From NCBI GenBank assembly GCA_916613615.1, contig OU744723.1:30510171-30574170 (forward strand): 64,000 nucleotides of DNA. Reading direction: 5' to 3'. The notes below the pieces were generated by a model, which saw only the letters and a list, made by a program, of their open reading frames with translations, ran no database searches and was not told the DNA's origin. Of the stretch, positions 1 through 10,583 are shown piece by piece. This DNA is from Steromphala cineraria. Taxonomy: Eukaryota > Mollusca > Gastropoda > Trochida > Trochidae. Each line of letters begins with the position of its first letter. The stretch's first letter is position 1. The translations under genes and the position numbers were made by a program.

Positions 1-3000
1 TCCTTTCCCACTTCCTGCAGCCGTCTCCACATACCAGGTGGGTCTCCTCTCTCACTTCCTGCAGCTGTCACCACACATCAGATGGGTCTTCTCTCTCACT
101 TCCTGCAGCTGTCACCACACATCAGGTGGGTCTTCTCTCTCACTTCCTGCAGCTGTCACCACACATCAGGTGGGTCTTCACTCTCACTTCCTGCAGCTGT
201 CTCCACACATCAGGTGGGTCTTTTCTCTCACTTCCTGCAGCTGTCACCACACATCAGGTGGGTCTTCTCTCTCACTTCCTTGAGCTGTCTCCACACATCA
301 GGTGGGTCTTCACTCTCACTTCCTGCAGCTGTCTCCACACATCAGGTGGGTCTCCTCTCTCACTTCTTGCAGCTGTTTCCAAACATCAGGCGAGTCTCCG
401 CTCTCACTTCCTGGAGCTGTCTCCACACATCAGGTGGGTCTTCACTCTCACTTCCTGCAGCTGTCTCCACACATCAGATGTGTCTCCTCTCTCACTTCCT
501 GCAGCTGTCACAACACATCAGGCGAGTCTCCTCTCTCACTTCCTGGAGCTGTCTCCACACATCAGGCTGGTCTCCTCTCTCACTTCCTGCAGCTGTCTCC
601 ACACATCATGTGGGTCTCCTCTTTCACTTCCTGCAGCTGTTTCCAAACATCAGGCGAGTCTCCTCTCTCAGTTCCCGGAGCTGTGCTGTCTCCACACATC
701 AGATGGGTCTTCACTCTCACTTCCTGCAGCTCTGCTGTCTACACAAATCAGGTTAGTCTCCTCTCTCACTTCCTGCAGCTGTCTCCACACATCAGGTGGG
801 TCATCTCTCTCACTTCCTGCAGCTCTGCTGTCTCCACTCATCAGGTTAGTCTCCTCTCTCACTTCCTGCAGCTGTTTCCACACACCAGGTGGGTCTTCTC
901 TCTCACTTCCTGCAGCTGTCACCACACATCAGGTGGGTCTTCACTCTCACTTCCTGCAGCTGTCTCCACACATCAGGTGGGTCTTTTCTCTCACTTCCTG
1001 CAGCTGTCACCACACATCAGATGGGTCTTCTCTCTCACTTCCTTGAGCTGTCTCCACACATCAGGTGGGTCTTCACTCTCACTTCCTGCAGCTGTCTCCA
1101 CACATCAGGTGGGTCTCCTCTCTCACTTCTTGCAGCTGTTTCCAAACATCAGGCGAGTCTCCGCTCTCACTTCCTGGAGCTGTCTCCACACATCAGGTGG
1201 GTCTTCACTCTCACTTCCTGCAGCTGTCTCCACACATCAGATGTGTCTCCTCTCTCACTTCCTGCAGCTGTCACAACACATCAGGCGAGTCTCCTCTCTC
1301 ACTTCCTGGAGCTGTCTCCACACATCAGGCTGGTCTCCTCTCTCACTTCCTGCAGCTGTCTCCACACATCATGTGGGTCTCCTCTTTCACTTCCTGCAGC
1401 TGTCTCCACACATCATGTGGGTCTCCTCTTTCACTTCCTGCAGCTGTTTCCAAACATCAGGCGAGTCTCCTCTCTCAGTTCCCGGAGCTGTGCTGTCTCC
1501 ACACATCAGATGGGTCTTCACTCTCACTTCCTGCAGCTCTGCTGTCTACACAAATCAGGTTAGTCTCCTCTCTCACTTCCTGCAGCTGTCTCCACACATC
1601 AGGTGGGTCATCTCTCTCACTTCCTGCAGCTCTGCTGTCTCCACACATCAGGTTAGTCTCCTCTCTCACTTCCTGCAGCTGTTTCCACACACCAGGTGGG
1701 TCTTCTCTCTCACTTCCTGCAGCTGTCTTCACACACCAGGTGGGTCTTCACTCTCACTTCCTGGAGCTGTATCCACACATCAGATGGGTCTCCTCTCTCA
1801 CTTCCTGCAGCTATCTCCACACATCAGATGGGTGGAGCTCTCTCACTTCCTGCAGCTGTCTCCACACACCAGGTGAGTCTCCTCTCTCGCTTCCTGCAGC
1901 TGTCTCCACACATCCGGTGGGTCTTCACTCTCACTTCCTGCAGCCGTCTTCACACACCAGGTGGGTCTTCACTCTCACTTCCTGGAGCTGTCTCCACACA
2001 TCAGGTGGGTCTTCTCTCTCACTTCCTGCAGCTGTCACCACACATCAGGTGGGTCTTCTCTCTCACTTCCTTGAGCTGTCTCCACACATCAGGTGGGTCT
2101 TCACTCTCACTTCCTGCAGCTGTCTCCACACATCTGGTGGGTCTCCTCTCTCACTTCTTGCAGCTGTTTCCAAACATCAGGCGAGTCTCCGCTCTCACTT
2201 CCTGGAGCTGTCTCCACACATCAGGTGGGTCTTCACTCTCACTTCCTGCAGCTGTCTCCACACATCAGATGTGTCTCCTCTCTCACTTCCTGCAGCTGTC
2301 ACAACACATCAGGCGAGTCTCCTCTCTCACTTCCTGGAGCTGTCTCCACACATCAGGCTGGTCTCCTCTCTCACTTCCTGCAGCTGTCTCCACACATCAT
2401 GTGGGTCTCCTCTTTCACTTCCTGCAGCTGTTTCCAAACATCAGGCGAGTCTCCTCTCTCAGTTCCCGGAGCTGTGCTGTCTCCACACATCAGATGGGTC
2501 TTCACTCTCACTTCCTGCAGCTCTGCTGTCTACACAAATCAGGTTAGTCTCCTCTCTCACTTCCTGCAGCTGTCTCCACACATCAGGTGGGTCATCTCTC
2601 TCACTTCCTGCAGCTCTGCTGTCTCAATACATCAGGTTAGTCTCCTCTCTCACTTCCTGCAGCTGTTTCCACACACCAGGTGGGTCTTCTCTCTCACTTC
2701 CTGCAGCTGTCTTCACACACCAGGTGGGTCTTCACTCTCACTTCCTGGAGCTGTATCCACACATCAGATGGGTCTCCTCTCTCACTTCCTGCAGCTATCT
2801 CCACACATCAGATGGGTGGAGCTCTCTCACTTCCTGCAGCTGTCTCCACACACCAGGTGAGTCTCCTCTCTCGCTTCCTGCAGCTGTCTCCACACATCCG
2901 GTGGGTCTTCACTCTCACTTCCTGCAGCCGTCTTCACACACCAGGTGGGTCTTCACTCTCACTTCCTGGAGCTGTCTCCACACATCAGGTGATTCTCCTC

Positions 3001-5876
3001 TCTCACTTCCTGCAGCTATCTCCACACATCAGATGGGTGGAGCTCTCTCACTTCCTGCAGCTGTCTCCACACATCATGTGGGTCTCCTCTTTCACTTCCT
3101 GCAGCTGTTTCCAAACATCAGGCGAGTCTCCTCTCTCAGTTCCCGGAGCTGTGCTGTCTCCACACATCAGATGGGTCTTCACTCTCACTTCCTGCAGCTC
3201 TGCTGTCTACACAAATCAGGTTAGTCTCCTCTCTCACTTCCTGCAGCTGTCTCCACACATCAGGTGGGTCATCTCTCTCACTTCCTGCAGCTCTGCTGTC
3301 TCCACACATCAGGTTAGTCTCCTCTCTCACTTCCTGCAGCTGTTTCCACACACCAGGTGGGTCTTCTCTCTCACTTCCTGCAGCTGTCTTCTTCACTCTC
3401 ACTTCCTGGAGCTGTATCCACACATCAGATGGGTCTCCTCTCTCACTTCCTGCAGCTATCTCCACACATCAGATGGGTGGAGCTCTCTCACTTCCTGCAG
3501 CTGTCTCCACACACCAGGTGAGTCTCCTCTCTCGCTTCCTGCAGCTGTCTCCACACATCCGGTGGGTCTTCTCTCTCACTTCCTTGAGCTGTCTCCACAC
3601 ATCAGGTGGGTCTTCACTCTCACTTCCTGCAGCTGTCTCCACACATCAGGTGGGTCTCCTCTCTCACTTCTTGCAGCTGTTTCCAAACATCAGGCGAGTC
3701 TCCGCTCTCACTTCCTGGAGCTGTCTCCACACATCAGGTGGGTCTTCACTCTCACTTCCTGCAGCTGTCTCCACACATCAGATGTGTCTCCTCTCTCACT
3801 TCCTGCAGCTGTCACAACACATCAGGCGAGTCTCCTCTCTCACTTCCTGGAGCTGTCTCCACACATCAGGCTGGTCTCCTCTCTCACTTCCTGCAGCTGT
3901 CTCCACACATCATGTGGGTCTCCTCTTTCACTTCCTGCAGCTGTTTCCAAACATCAGGCGAGTCTCCTCTCTCAGTTCCCGGAGCTGTGCTGTCTCCACA
4001 CATCAGATGGGTCTTCACTCTCACTTCCTGCAGCTCTGCTGTCTACACAAATCAGGTTAGTCTCCTCTCTCACTTCCTGCAGCTGTCTCCACACATCAGG
4101 TGGGTCATCTCTCTCACTTCCTGCAGCTCTGCTGTCTCCACACATCAGGTTAGTCTCCTCTCTCACTTCCTGCAGCTGTTTCCACACACCAGGTGGGTCT
4201 TCTCTCTCACTTCCTGCAGCTGTCTTCACACACCAGGTGGGTCTTCACTCTCACTTCCTGGAGCTGTATCCACACATCAGATGGGTCTCCTCTCTCACTT
4301 CCTGCAGCTATCTCCACACATCAGATGGGTGGAGCTCTCTCACTTCCTGCAGCTGTCTCCACACACCAGGTGAGTCTCCTCTCTCGCTTCCTGCAGCTGT
4401 CTCCACACATCCGGTGGGTCTTCACTCTCACTTCCTGCAGCCGTCTTCACACACCAGGTGGGTCTTCACTCTCACTTCCTGGAGCTGTCTCCACACATCA
4501 GGTGGGTCTTCTCTCTCACTTCCTGCAGCTGTCACCACACATCAGGTGGGTCTTCTCTCTCACTTCCTTGAGCTGTCTCCACACATCAGGTGGGTCTTCA
4601 CTCTCACTTCCTGCAGCTGTCTCCACACATCTGGTGGGTCTCCTCTCTCACTTCTTGCAGCTGTTTCCAAACATCAGGCGAGTCTCCGCTCTCACTTCCT
4701 GGAGCTGTCTCCACACATCAGGTGGGTCTTCACTCTCACTTCCTGCAGCTGTCTCCACACATCAGATGTGTCTCCTCTCTCACTTCCTGCAGCTGTCACA
4801 ACACATCAGGCGAGTCTCCTCTCTCACTTCCTGGAGCTGTCTCCACACATCAGGCTGGTCTCCTCTCTCACTTCCTGCAGCTGTCTCCACACATCATGTG
4901 GGTCTCCTCTTTCACTTCCTGCAGCTGTTTCCAAACATCAGGCGAGTCTCCTCTCTCAGTTCCCGGAGCTGTGCTGTCTCCACACATCAGATGGGTCTTC
5001 ACTCTCACTTCCTGCAGCTCTGCTGTCTACACAAATCAGGTTAGTCTCCTCTCTCACTTCCTGCAGCTGTCTCCACACATCAGGTGGGTCATCTCTCTCA
5101 CTTCCTGCAGCTCTGCTGTCTCAATACATCAGGTTAGTCTCCTCTCTCACTTCCTGCAGCTGTTTCCACACACCAGGTGGGTCTTCTCTCTCACTTCCTG
5201 CAGCTGTCTTCACACACCAGGTGGGTCTTCACTTTCACTTACTGGAGCTGTATCCACACATCAGATGGGTCTCCTCTCTCACTTCCTGCAGCTATCTCCA
5301 CACATCAGATGGGTGGAGCTCTCTCACTTCCTGCAGCTGTCTCCACACACCAGGTGAGTCTCCTCTCTCGCTTCCTGCAGCTGTCTCCACACATCCGGTG
5401 GGTCTTCACTCTCACTTCCTGCAGCCGTCTTCACACACCAGGTGGGTCTTCACTCTCACTTCCTGGAGCTGTCTCCACACATCAGGTGATTCTCCTCTCT
5501 CACTTCCTGCAGCTATCTCCACACATCAGATGGGTGGAGCTCTCTCACTTCCTGCAGCTGTCTCCACACATCAGGTGAGTCTCCTCTCTCGCTTCCTGCA
5601 GCTGTCTCCACACATCAGGTGATTCTCCTCTCTCACTTCCTGCAGCCGTCTCCACACATCAGGCGAGTGTCCTCTCTCACTTCCTGGAGCTGTCTCCACA
5701 CACCAGGTGGGTCTTCACTCTCACTTCCTGCAACAGTCTCCACACATCATGTGGGTCTTCACTCTCACTTCCTGCACCCGTCTCCATACATCAGATGGGT
5801 CTTCACTCTCACTTTCTGCAGCCGTCTCCACACATCAGGTGGGTCTTCACTCTCACTTCCTGCAGCCGTCTCAACA
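1..5876. repeat. 44-bp satellite array with higher-order structure
   Basis: The unit is about 44 bp and repeats roughly 133 times from the window edge. Its pattern is TCTTCACTCTCACTTCCTGC, then AGCTGTCTCCACACATCAGG, then TGGG. Some units carry a short extra segment (CTCTGCTGTCT variant), and variants ending CAGGTGAG or CAGGTTAG introduce stops. Most units contain no TAA, TAG or TGA, so all three + frames stay open for long stretches; since 44 is not a multiple of 3, the predicted proteins are shadows. Each unit contains the E-box-like hexamers CAGCTG and usually CAGGTG. Blocks around 1475-3040 recur almost identically at 3972-5540, an offset of 2497 bp. The array begins before the window. Confidence 0.97.
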
Positions 5877-6410
5877 CCTTATCAACTGCTTTTACATGTC
5901 AAGTGAGCCACTTTACTCTCTCTTATTTTACTCCTAGCCTCCCTCCAGGATCTTCTAGCGATGAAGGTTCTTCCCTTGTCATATCTCTGTTATCATGTGT
6001 TTAGAACAATGCATTTAAGATTAATTATTGTAAGGTTTTGACTAAATAGTTGTGTGTCTGAACAGTTCTCATCACAAATGAATGTTAAAATGTATAAAAG
6101 TTATCATATCCACAAGTGATATTGCTTTTTTCAATCATTTTGGATGTTAAAGGCAAATATCACAGTTTTAATGTATTTTTGAAGGATTGTGAATTTGAAG
6201 ATTTTAGATCTTTAGACAGTGATATACATATAAGATGAAATAACTCTTACAGACTGGCTTATTTTGAGCTCATTTCATAGATTTATTTCGAAAATATGTT
6301 TGTTTGTTATTGAAATAACAGAGTTACTGGTCATTTCATGCATTATCTCCCTTTGACTTTGGTTCCAATAAAGGCATGGCAGAGTTCTGAAGAAGTTAAC
6401 CGTTTAATCT
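5877..6410. other. AT-rich spacer between satellites
   Basis: About 530 bp of AT-rich sequence between the 44-bp and 15-bp arrays. I see no convincing coding exon, RNA gene or terminal repeat in it. Confidence 0.6.
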
Positions 6411-8118
6411 TTATCTCTTCTTGCCAAGTCTCTTCTTTGTCAGTCTCTTGTTCCCTAGCCTCTTGTTCCCTAGTCTCTTGTTCCCTAGCCTCTTGTTCCC
6501 TAGTCTCTTGTTCCCTAGCCTCTTGTTCCCTAATCTCTTGTTCCCTAGTCTCTTGTTCCCTAATCTCTTGTTCCCTAATCTCTTGTTCCCAAGTCTCTTG
6601 TTCCCAAATCTCTTGTTCCCTAGTCTCTTGTTCCCCAATCTCTTGTTCCCTAATCTCTTGTTCCCTAGTCTCTTGTTCCCTAGTCTCTTGTTCCCTAGTC
6701 TCTTGTTCCCTAGTCTCTTGTTCCCTAGTCTCTTGTTCCCTAGTCTCTTGTTCCCTAGCCTCTTGTTCCCTAGTCTCTTGTTCCCTAGTCTCTTGTTCCC
6801 TAGTCTCTTGTTCCCTAGTCTCTTGTTCCCTAGTCTCTTGTTCCCTAGTCTCTTGTTCCCTAGTCTCTTGTTCCCTAGTCTCTTGTTCCCAAATCTCTTC
6901 TTCCAAATTCTCTTCTTCCCTAGTCTCTTCTTCCCAAGTCTTTTGTTCCTAAGGCTTTTGTTCCCAGGGCTTTTCATCCGAATTCTCTTGTTCCCAAATC
7001 TCTTCTTCCCTAGTCTCTTGTTCCCAAATCTCTTCTTCCCTAATCTCTTGTTCCAAAATCTCTTGTTCCCAAATCTCTTGTTCCCTAGTCTCTTATTCCT
7101 AAATCTCTTATTCCCAAATCTCTTGTTCCCTAGTCTCTTGTTCCCAAATCTCTTGTTCCCTAGTCTCTTGTTCCCAAATCTCTTGTTCCCAAATCTCTTG
7201 TTCCCTAATCTCTTGTTCCCTAGTCTCTTGTTCCCTAGTCTCTTGTTCCCAAATCTCTTGTTCCCTAATCTCTTGTTCCCAAATCTCTTGTTCCCAAATC
7301 TCTTGTTCCCTAATCTCTTGTTCCCTAGTCTCTTGTTCCCTAGTCTCTTGTTCCCAAATCTCTTGTTCCCTAATCTCTTGTTCCCAAATCTCTTGTTCCC
7401 AAATCTCTTGTTCCCTAGTCTCTTGTTCCCTAGTCTCTTGTTCCCTAGTCTCTTGTTCCCAAATCTCTTGTTCCCAAATCTCTTGTTCCCAAATCTCTTG
7501 TTCCCTAGTCTCTTGTTCCCAAATCTCTTGTTCCCTAGTCTCTTGTTCCCAAATCTCTTGTTCCCTAGTCTCTTGTTCCCAAATATCTTCTTCCCTAGTC
7601 TCTTGTTCCCAAATCTCTTGTTCCCTAATCTCTTGTTCCAAAATCTCTTGTTCCCAAATCACTTGTTCCCTAGTCTCTTATTCCCAAATCTCTTATTCCC
7701 AAATCTCTTGTTCCCTAGTCTCTTGTTCCCAAATCTCTTGTTCCCTAGTCTCTTGTTCCCAAATCTCTTGTTCCCAAATCTCTTGTTCCCTAATCTCTTG
7801 TTCCCTAGTCTCTTGTTCCCAAATCTCTTGTTCCCTAGTCTCTTGTTCCCAAATCTCTTGTTCCCAAGTCTCTTGTTCCTTAGTCTCTTGTTCCCAAATC
7901 TCTTGTTCCCTAGTCTCTTGTTCCCAAATCTCTTGTTCCCAAATCTCTTGTTCCCTAGTCTCTTGTTCCCAAATCTCTTGTTCCCAAATCTCTTGTTCCC
8001 AAATCTCTTGTTCCCTAGTCTCTTGTTCCCTAGTCTCTTGTTCCCAAATCTCTTGTTCCCAAATCTCTTGTTCCCAAATCTCTTGTTCCCAAATCTCTTG
8101 TTCCCAAGTCTCTTGTTC
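6411..8118. repeat. 15-bp satellite, first array
   Basis: About 114 units of TCTTGTTCCCTAGTC and the variant TCTTGTTCCCAAATC. The first half is mostly the CTAGTC form and the second half mixes CTAGTC, CTAATC and CCAAATC forms. Because 15 is a multiple of 3 and the unit lacks stops in several frames, long low-complexity ORFs appear on both strands (LFPSL on +, REQET and GNKRL on -). They have no sign of being genes. The array continues at 9391 after a LINE insertion. Confidence 0.97.
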
Positions 8119-9390
8119 GCTCATACACAACGAGACATAAACAGTGCCCTACAGACATGCAAAACACACTTACTAGAATCTGTTATAACACCCAAAACTA
8201 ATTAATTCTGGAAAGATACTTTAAAAGCTTGGGGTAAATTTGTGACAGCAAAATCAAAGGGGGCACAAAATGCAAATGATATCCTTTCCCAAAATCTATG
8301 GCTAAATGATAATATAAAAATTGGTGGAAAAACAATAATTATAAACATTATTCCAATAAAGGCATTACATACATAAATGATATGTACAATAAAAATGGAA
8401 CTTTTTTAACTGTGGAACAGCTGAACGAAATATATGAATGCAAAACTAATTTTTTGGAACTCCAAGGCTTAATAGAATCCATAAAATGCTACTGCAAATC
8501 TATAAAAGTTCAAATTGAAAAGAAAATTCAAGCACCAATTCTACCCTATCTATTACAAAATATTGTAGGGGATCCAAAAGGATGTAGACAGATTTACGAT
8601 ATTCTGATATTAATAAAACCTATAAGACCTTTAACATACCGAGGAAAATGGCAAAATGAACTGAAAGAACACATTGAGGAAGAAACTTGGGAAAAAATTG
8701 AAATAATATCCTTTAAACCGTTTAACAGTGTTAAGCTATCTTGGTTCCAATACAGTATAATTCATAGGTTTCTGCCAACAAATGATTTGCTTATGAAAAT
8801 GAAATACATAGAATCTAATAAATGTTCTTTTTGCAAATCCGATGTAGAATCAATATTACATCTATGATGTGAATGTAAATTCGTTAAAAGTATATGGAAA
8901 GAAATAGAAAAATGGATATATGAAAAAAACGGTACATTAATTACATTTTCCAGCAAAAATATTATCTTAGGATATTGTGAAAAGAAAAACTTTGTTTTAA
9001 ATCTCATCACATCAGTTGTAAAATATAACATTTTCGAAATGAAACAAAGGGATAGATTGCCAAACTTGAGACATATAAAGGAAGATATTAAAACTATGTA
9101 CTTCGTTGACTGCTATAATTCGTATTCAGAGTGCAAATATGATGATTTCACTAAGTTCTGGTCAATATGTCATAATCGTTTTTGAATACCGCTGATTTTT
9201 CTCAACTTTATTATTGTACCTAACCACAAACGTGATTGTGTAAATACCTATGTACTGCTTGTGTTCACACTGTTTATTAACCTGTAATTCATATTCAATG
9301 TTTCTTTGACCTACTGTTGTCATGAAATGAACTGTATAAATGACTTGTAATGATGGAGAAACAAAAATAATAAAAACAAAAAGAAAAAAA
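8119..9390 (+). mobile_element. 5'-truncated Tx1/L1-like LINE, 3' part, degenerate
   Basis: This segment encodes the C-terminal part of a LINE polyprotein downstream of the reverse transcriptase domain. A FWKDTLKAW motif follows a stop at 8203-8205. An ILSQNLWLN stretch then leads, after a frame change near 8335, into YKHYSNKGITYINDM. Next comes the region with WFQYSIIHRFLPTN and a CSFC...HL zinc-finger-like motif. An in-frame TGA at 8865-8867 sits where the family commonly has an aromatic residue. The reading then continues to a terminal stop at 9183-9185 and an A-rich tail near 9360-9390. The 15-bp satellite flanks both ends, and GTCTCTTGTTC occurs at 8108-8118 and 9391-9401, consistent with a target-site duplication. 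Tx1-type assignment is from remembered family pattern. Confidence 0.85.
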
Positions 9391-10030
9391 GTCTCTTGTT
9401 CCCTAGTCTCTTGTTCCCAAATCTCTTCTGCCCTAATCCCTTTTTCCCTAATCTCTTGTTCCCAAATCTCTTGTTCCCTAGTCTCTTCTGCCCTAATCCC
9501 TTTTTCCCTAATCTCTTGTTCCCAAATCTCTTGTTCCCTAGTCTCTTCTGCCCTAATCCATTTTTCCCTAATCTCTTGTTCCCAAATCTCTTGTTCCCTA
9601 GTCTCTTCTGCCCTAATCCCTTTTTCCCTAGTCTCTTGTTCCCAAATCTCTTGTTCCCTAGTCTCTTCTGCCCTAGTCCCTTTTTCCCTAATCTCTTGTT
9701 CCCAAATCTCTTGTTCCCAAATCTCTTCTTCCCTAGTCTCTTGTTCCAAAATCTCTTGTTCCCAAATCTCTTTTTCCCTAATCTCTTGTTCCCAAATCTC
9801 TTGTTCCCTAGTCTCTTCTGCCCTAATCCCTTTTTCCCTAGTCTCTTGTTCCCAAATCTCTTGTTCCCTAGTCTCTTCTGCCCTAGTCCCTTTTTCCCTA
9901 ATCTCTTGTTCCCAAATCTCTTGTTCCCAAATCTCTTCTTCCCTAGTCTCTTGTTCCAAAATCTCTTGTTCCCTAGTCTCTTCTTCCCTAGTCTCTTCTT
10001 CCCAAATCTCTTCTTCCGTAGTCTTTTGTT
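9391..10030. repeat. 15-bp satellite, second array with 60-bp higher-order unit
   Basis: This continues the 15-bp family on the far side of the LINE. The units are organised in fours (60 bp), with a diagnostic variant TCTTCTGCCCTAATCC and a TTTTTCCC variant recurring every 60 bp from about 9421 to 9960. A larger duplicated block carries the TCTGCCCTAGTCCC form at 9661 and 9871. These higher-order variants are absent from the first array. The ORFs spanning it on both strands are repeat artefacts. Confidence 0.95.
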
Positions 10031-10583
10031 ATTATATTATATTATTATATGGACATTTATATAGCGCGCATATCCAACCACTTGTGGTTGCTCAAGGCTC
10101 TTCTTCCTTCATACACCTCTCATGCAAGTTGAACACTTTCTACACTAGAAACTGGTGGCAATAGGAAAAGGTTTTTCATTGGCTAGACTGAAAAACTTTT
10201 TGGATATTATCATATTGACATTTTGCATTCAAGGGTTATTTGCTAGAAGAGAGAAATAACAAATGTAGAGGCTATCATGAACCAGAGTAACCTTCGTTGG
10301 CAAAATCAACTCCCTTTTAAATTAAGTGTAAAATGACCATTGGGAGTAAAAGATCGAAGCATTTTCTCACCATCCATGGCCTTCCAAGAAATAGCATCAA
10401 ACTTGAAATCAGCATGTCACTTGGCCAGTCAATTTCTTTAATATTTGGAAATCTTTATGAATTACACATTTTTACGTACACAATTAATTTTTAAATATAA
10501 TTGTCCTGCTATGATCATGAACACTATGGGAACCAATAACCTGAAGATTTGACAGTAATTCTTCCGATGTGTTTCACAATCAG
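10031..10583. other. Spacer; TA-rich tract and a possible dispersed repeat
   Basis: A short ATTATATT tract is followed near 10048-10100 by ATTTATATAGCGCGCATATCC and GGTTGCTCAAGGCTC. This combination looks like a common dispersed repeat of marine invertebrates, but the identification is tentative. The rest is AT-rich. It probably lies in the intron upstream of the SAC3-domain exon that starts at 10584. No earlier SAC3 exon was recognised here. Confidence 0.45.

Noticed and set aside
38..5622. Long ORFs (up to 980 codons) in the 44-bp satellite
   Set aside because: All three + frames are open because the unit lacks stop triplets; there is no start context, domain, splice structure or frame preference.
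6411..10030. Telomeric repeat
   Set aside because: The 15-bp unit is unrelated to TTAGGG-type repeats and is interstitial with genes on one side.
6338..10164. LFPSL, VSCSL, REQET and GNKRL repeat proteins on both strands
   Set aside because: Frames on both strands are open simultaneously in a 15-bp stop-free unit, which indicates satellite DNA, not genes.
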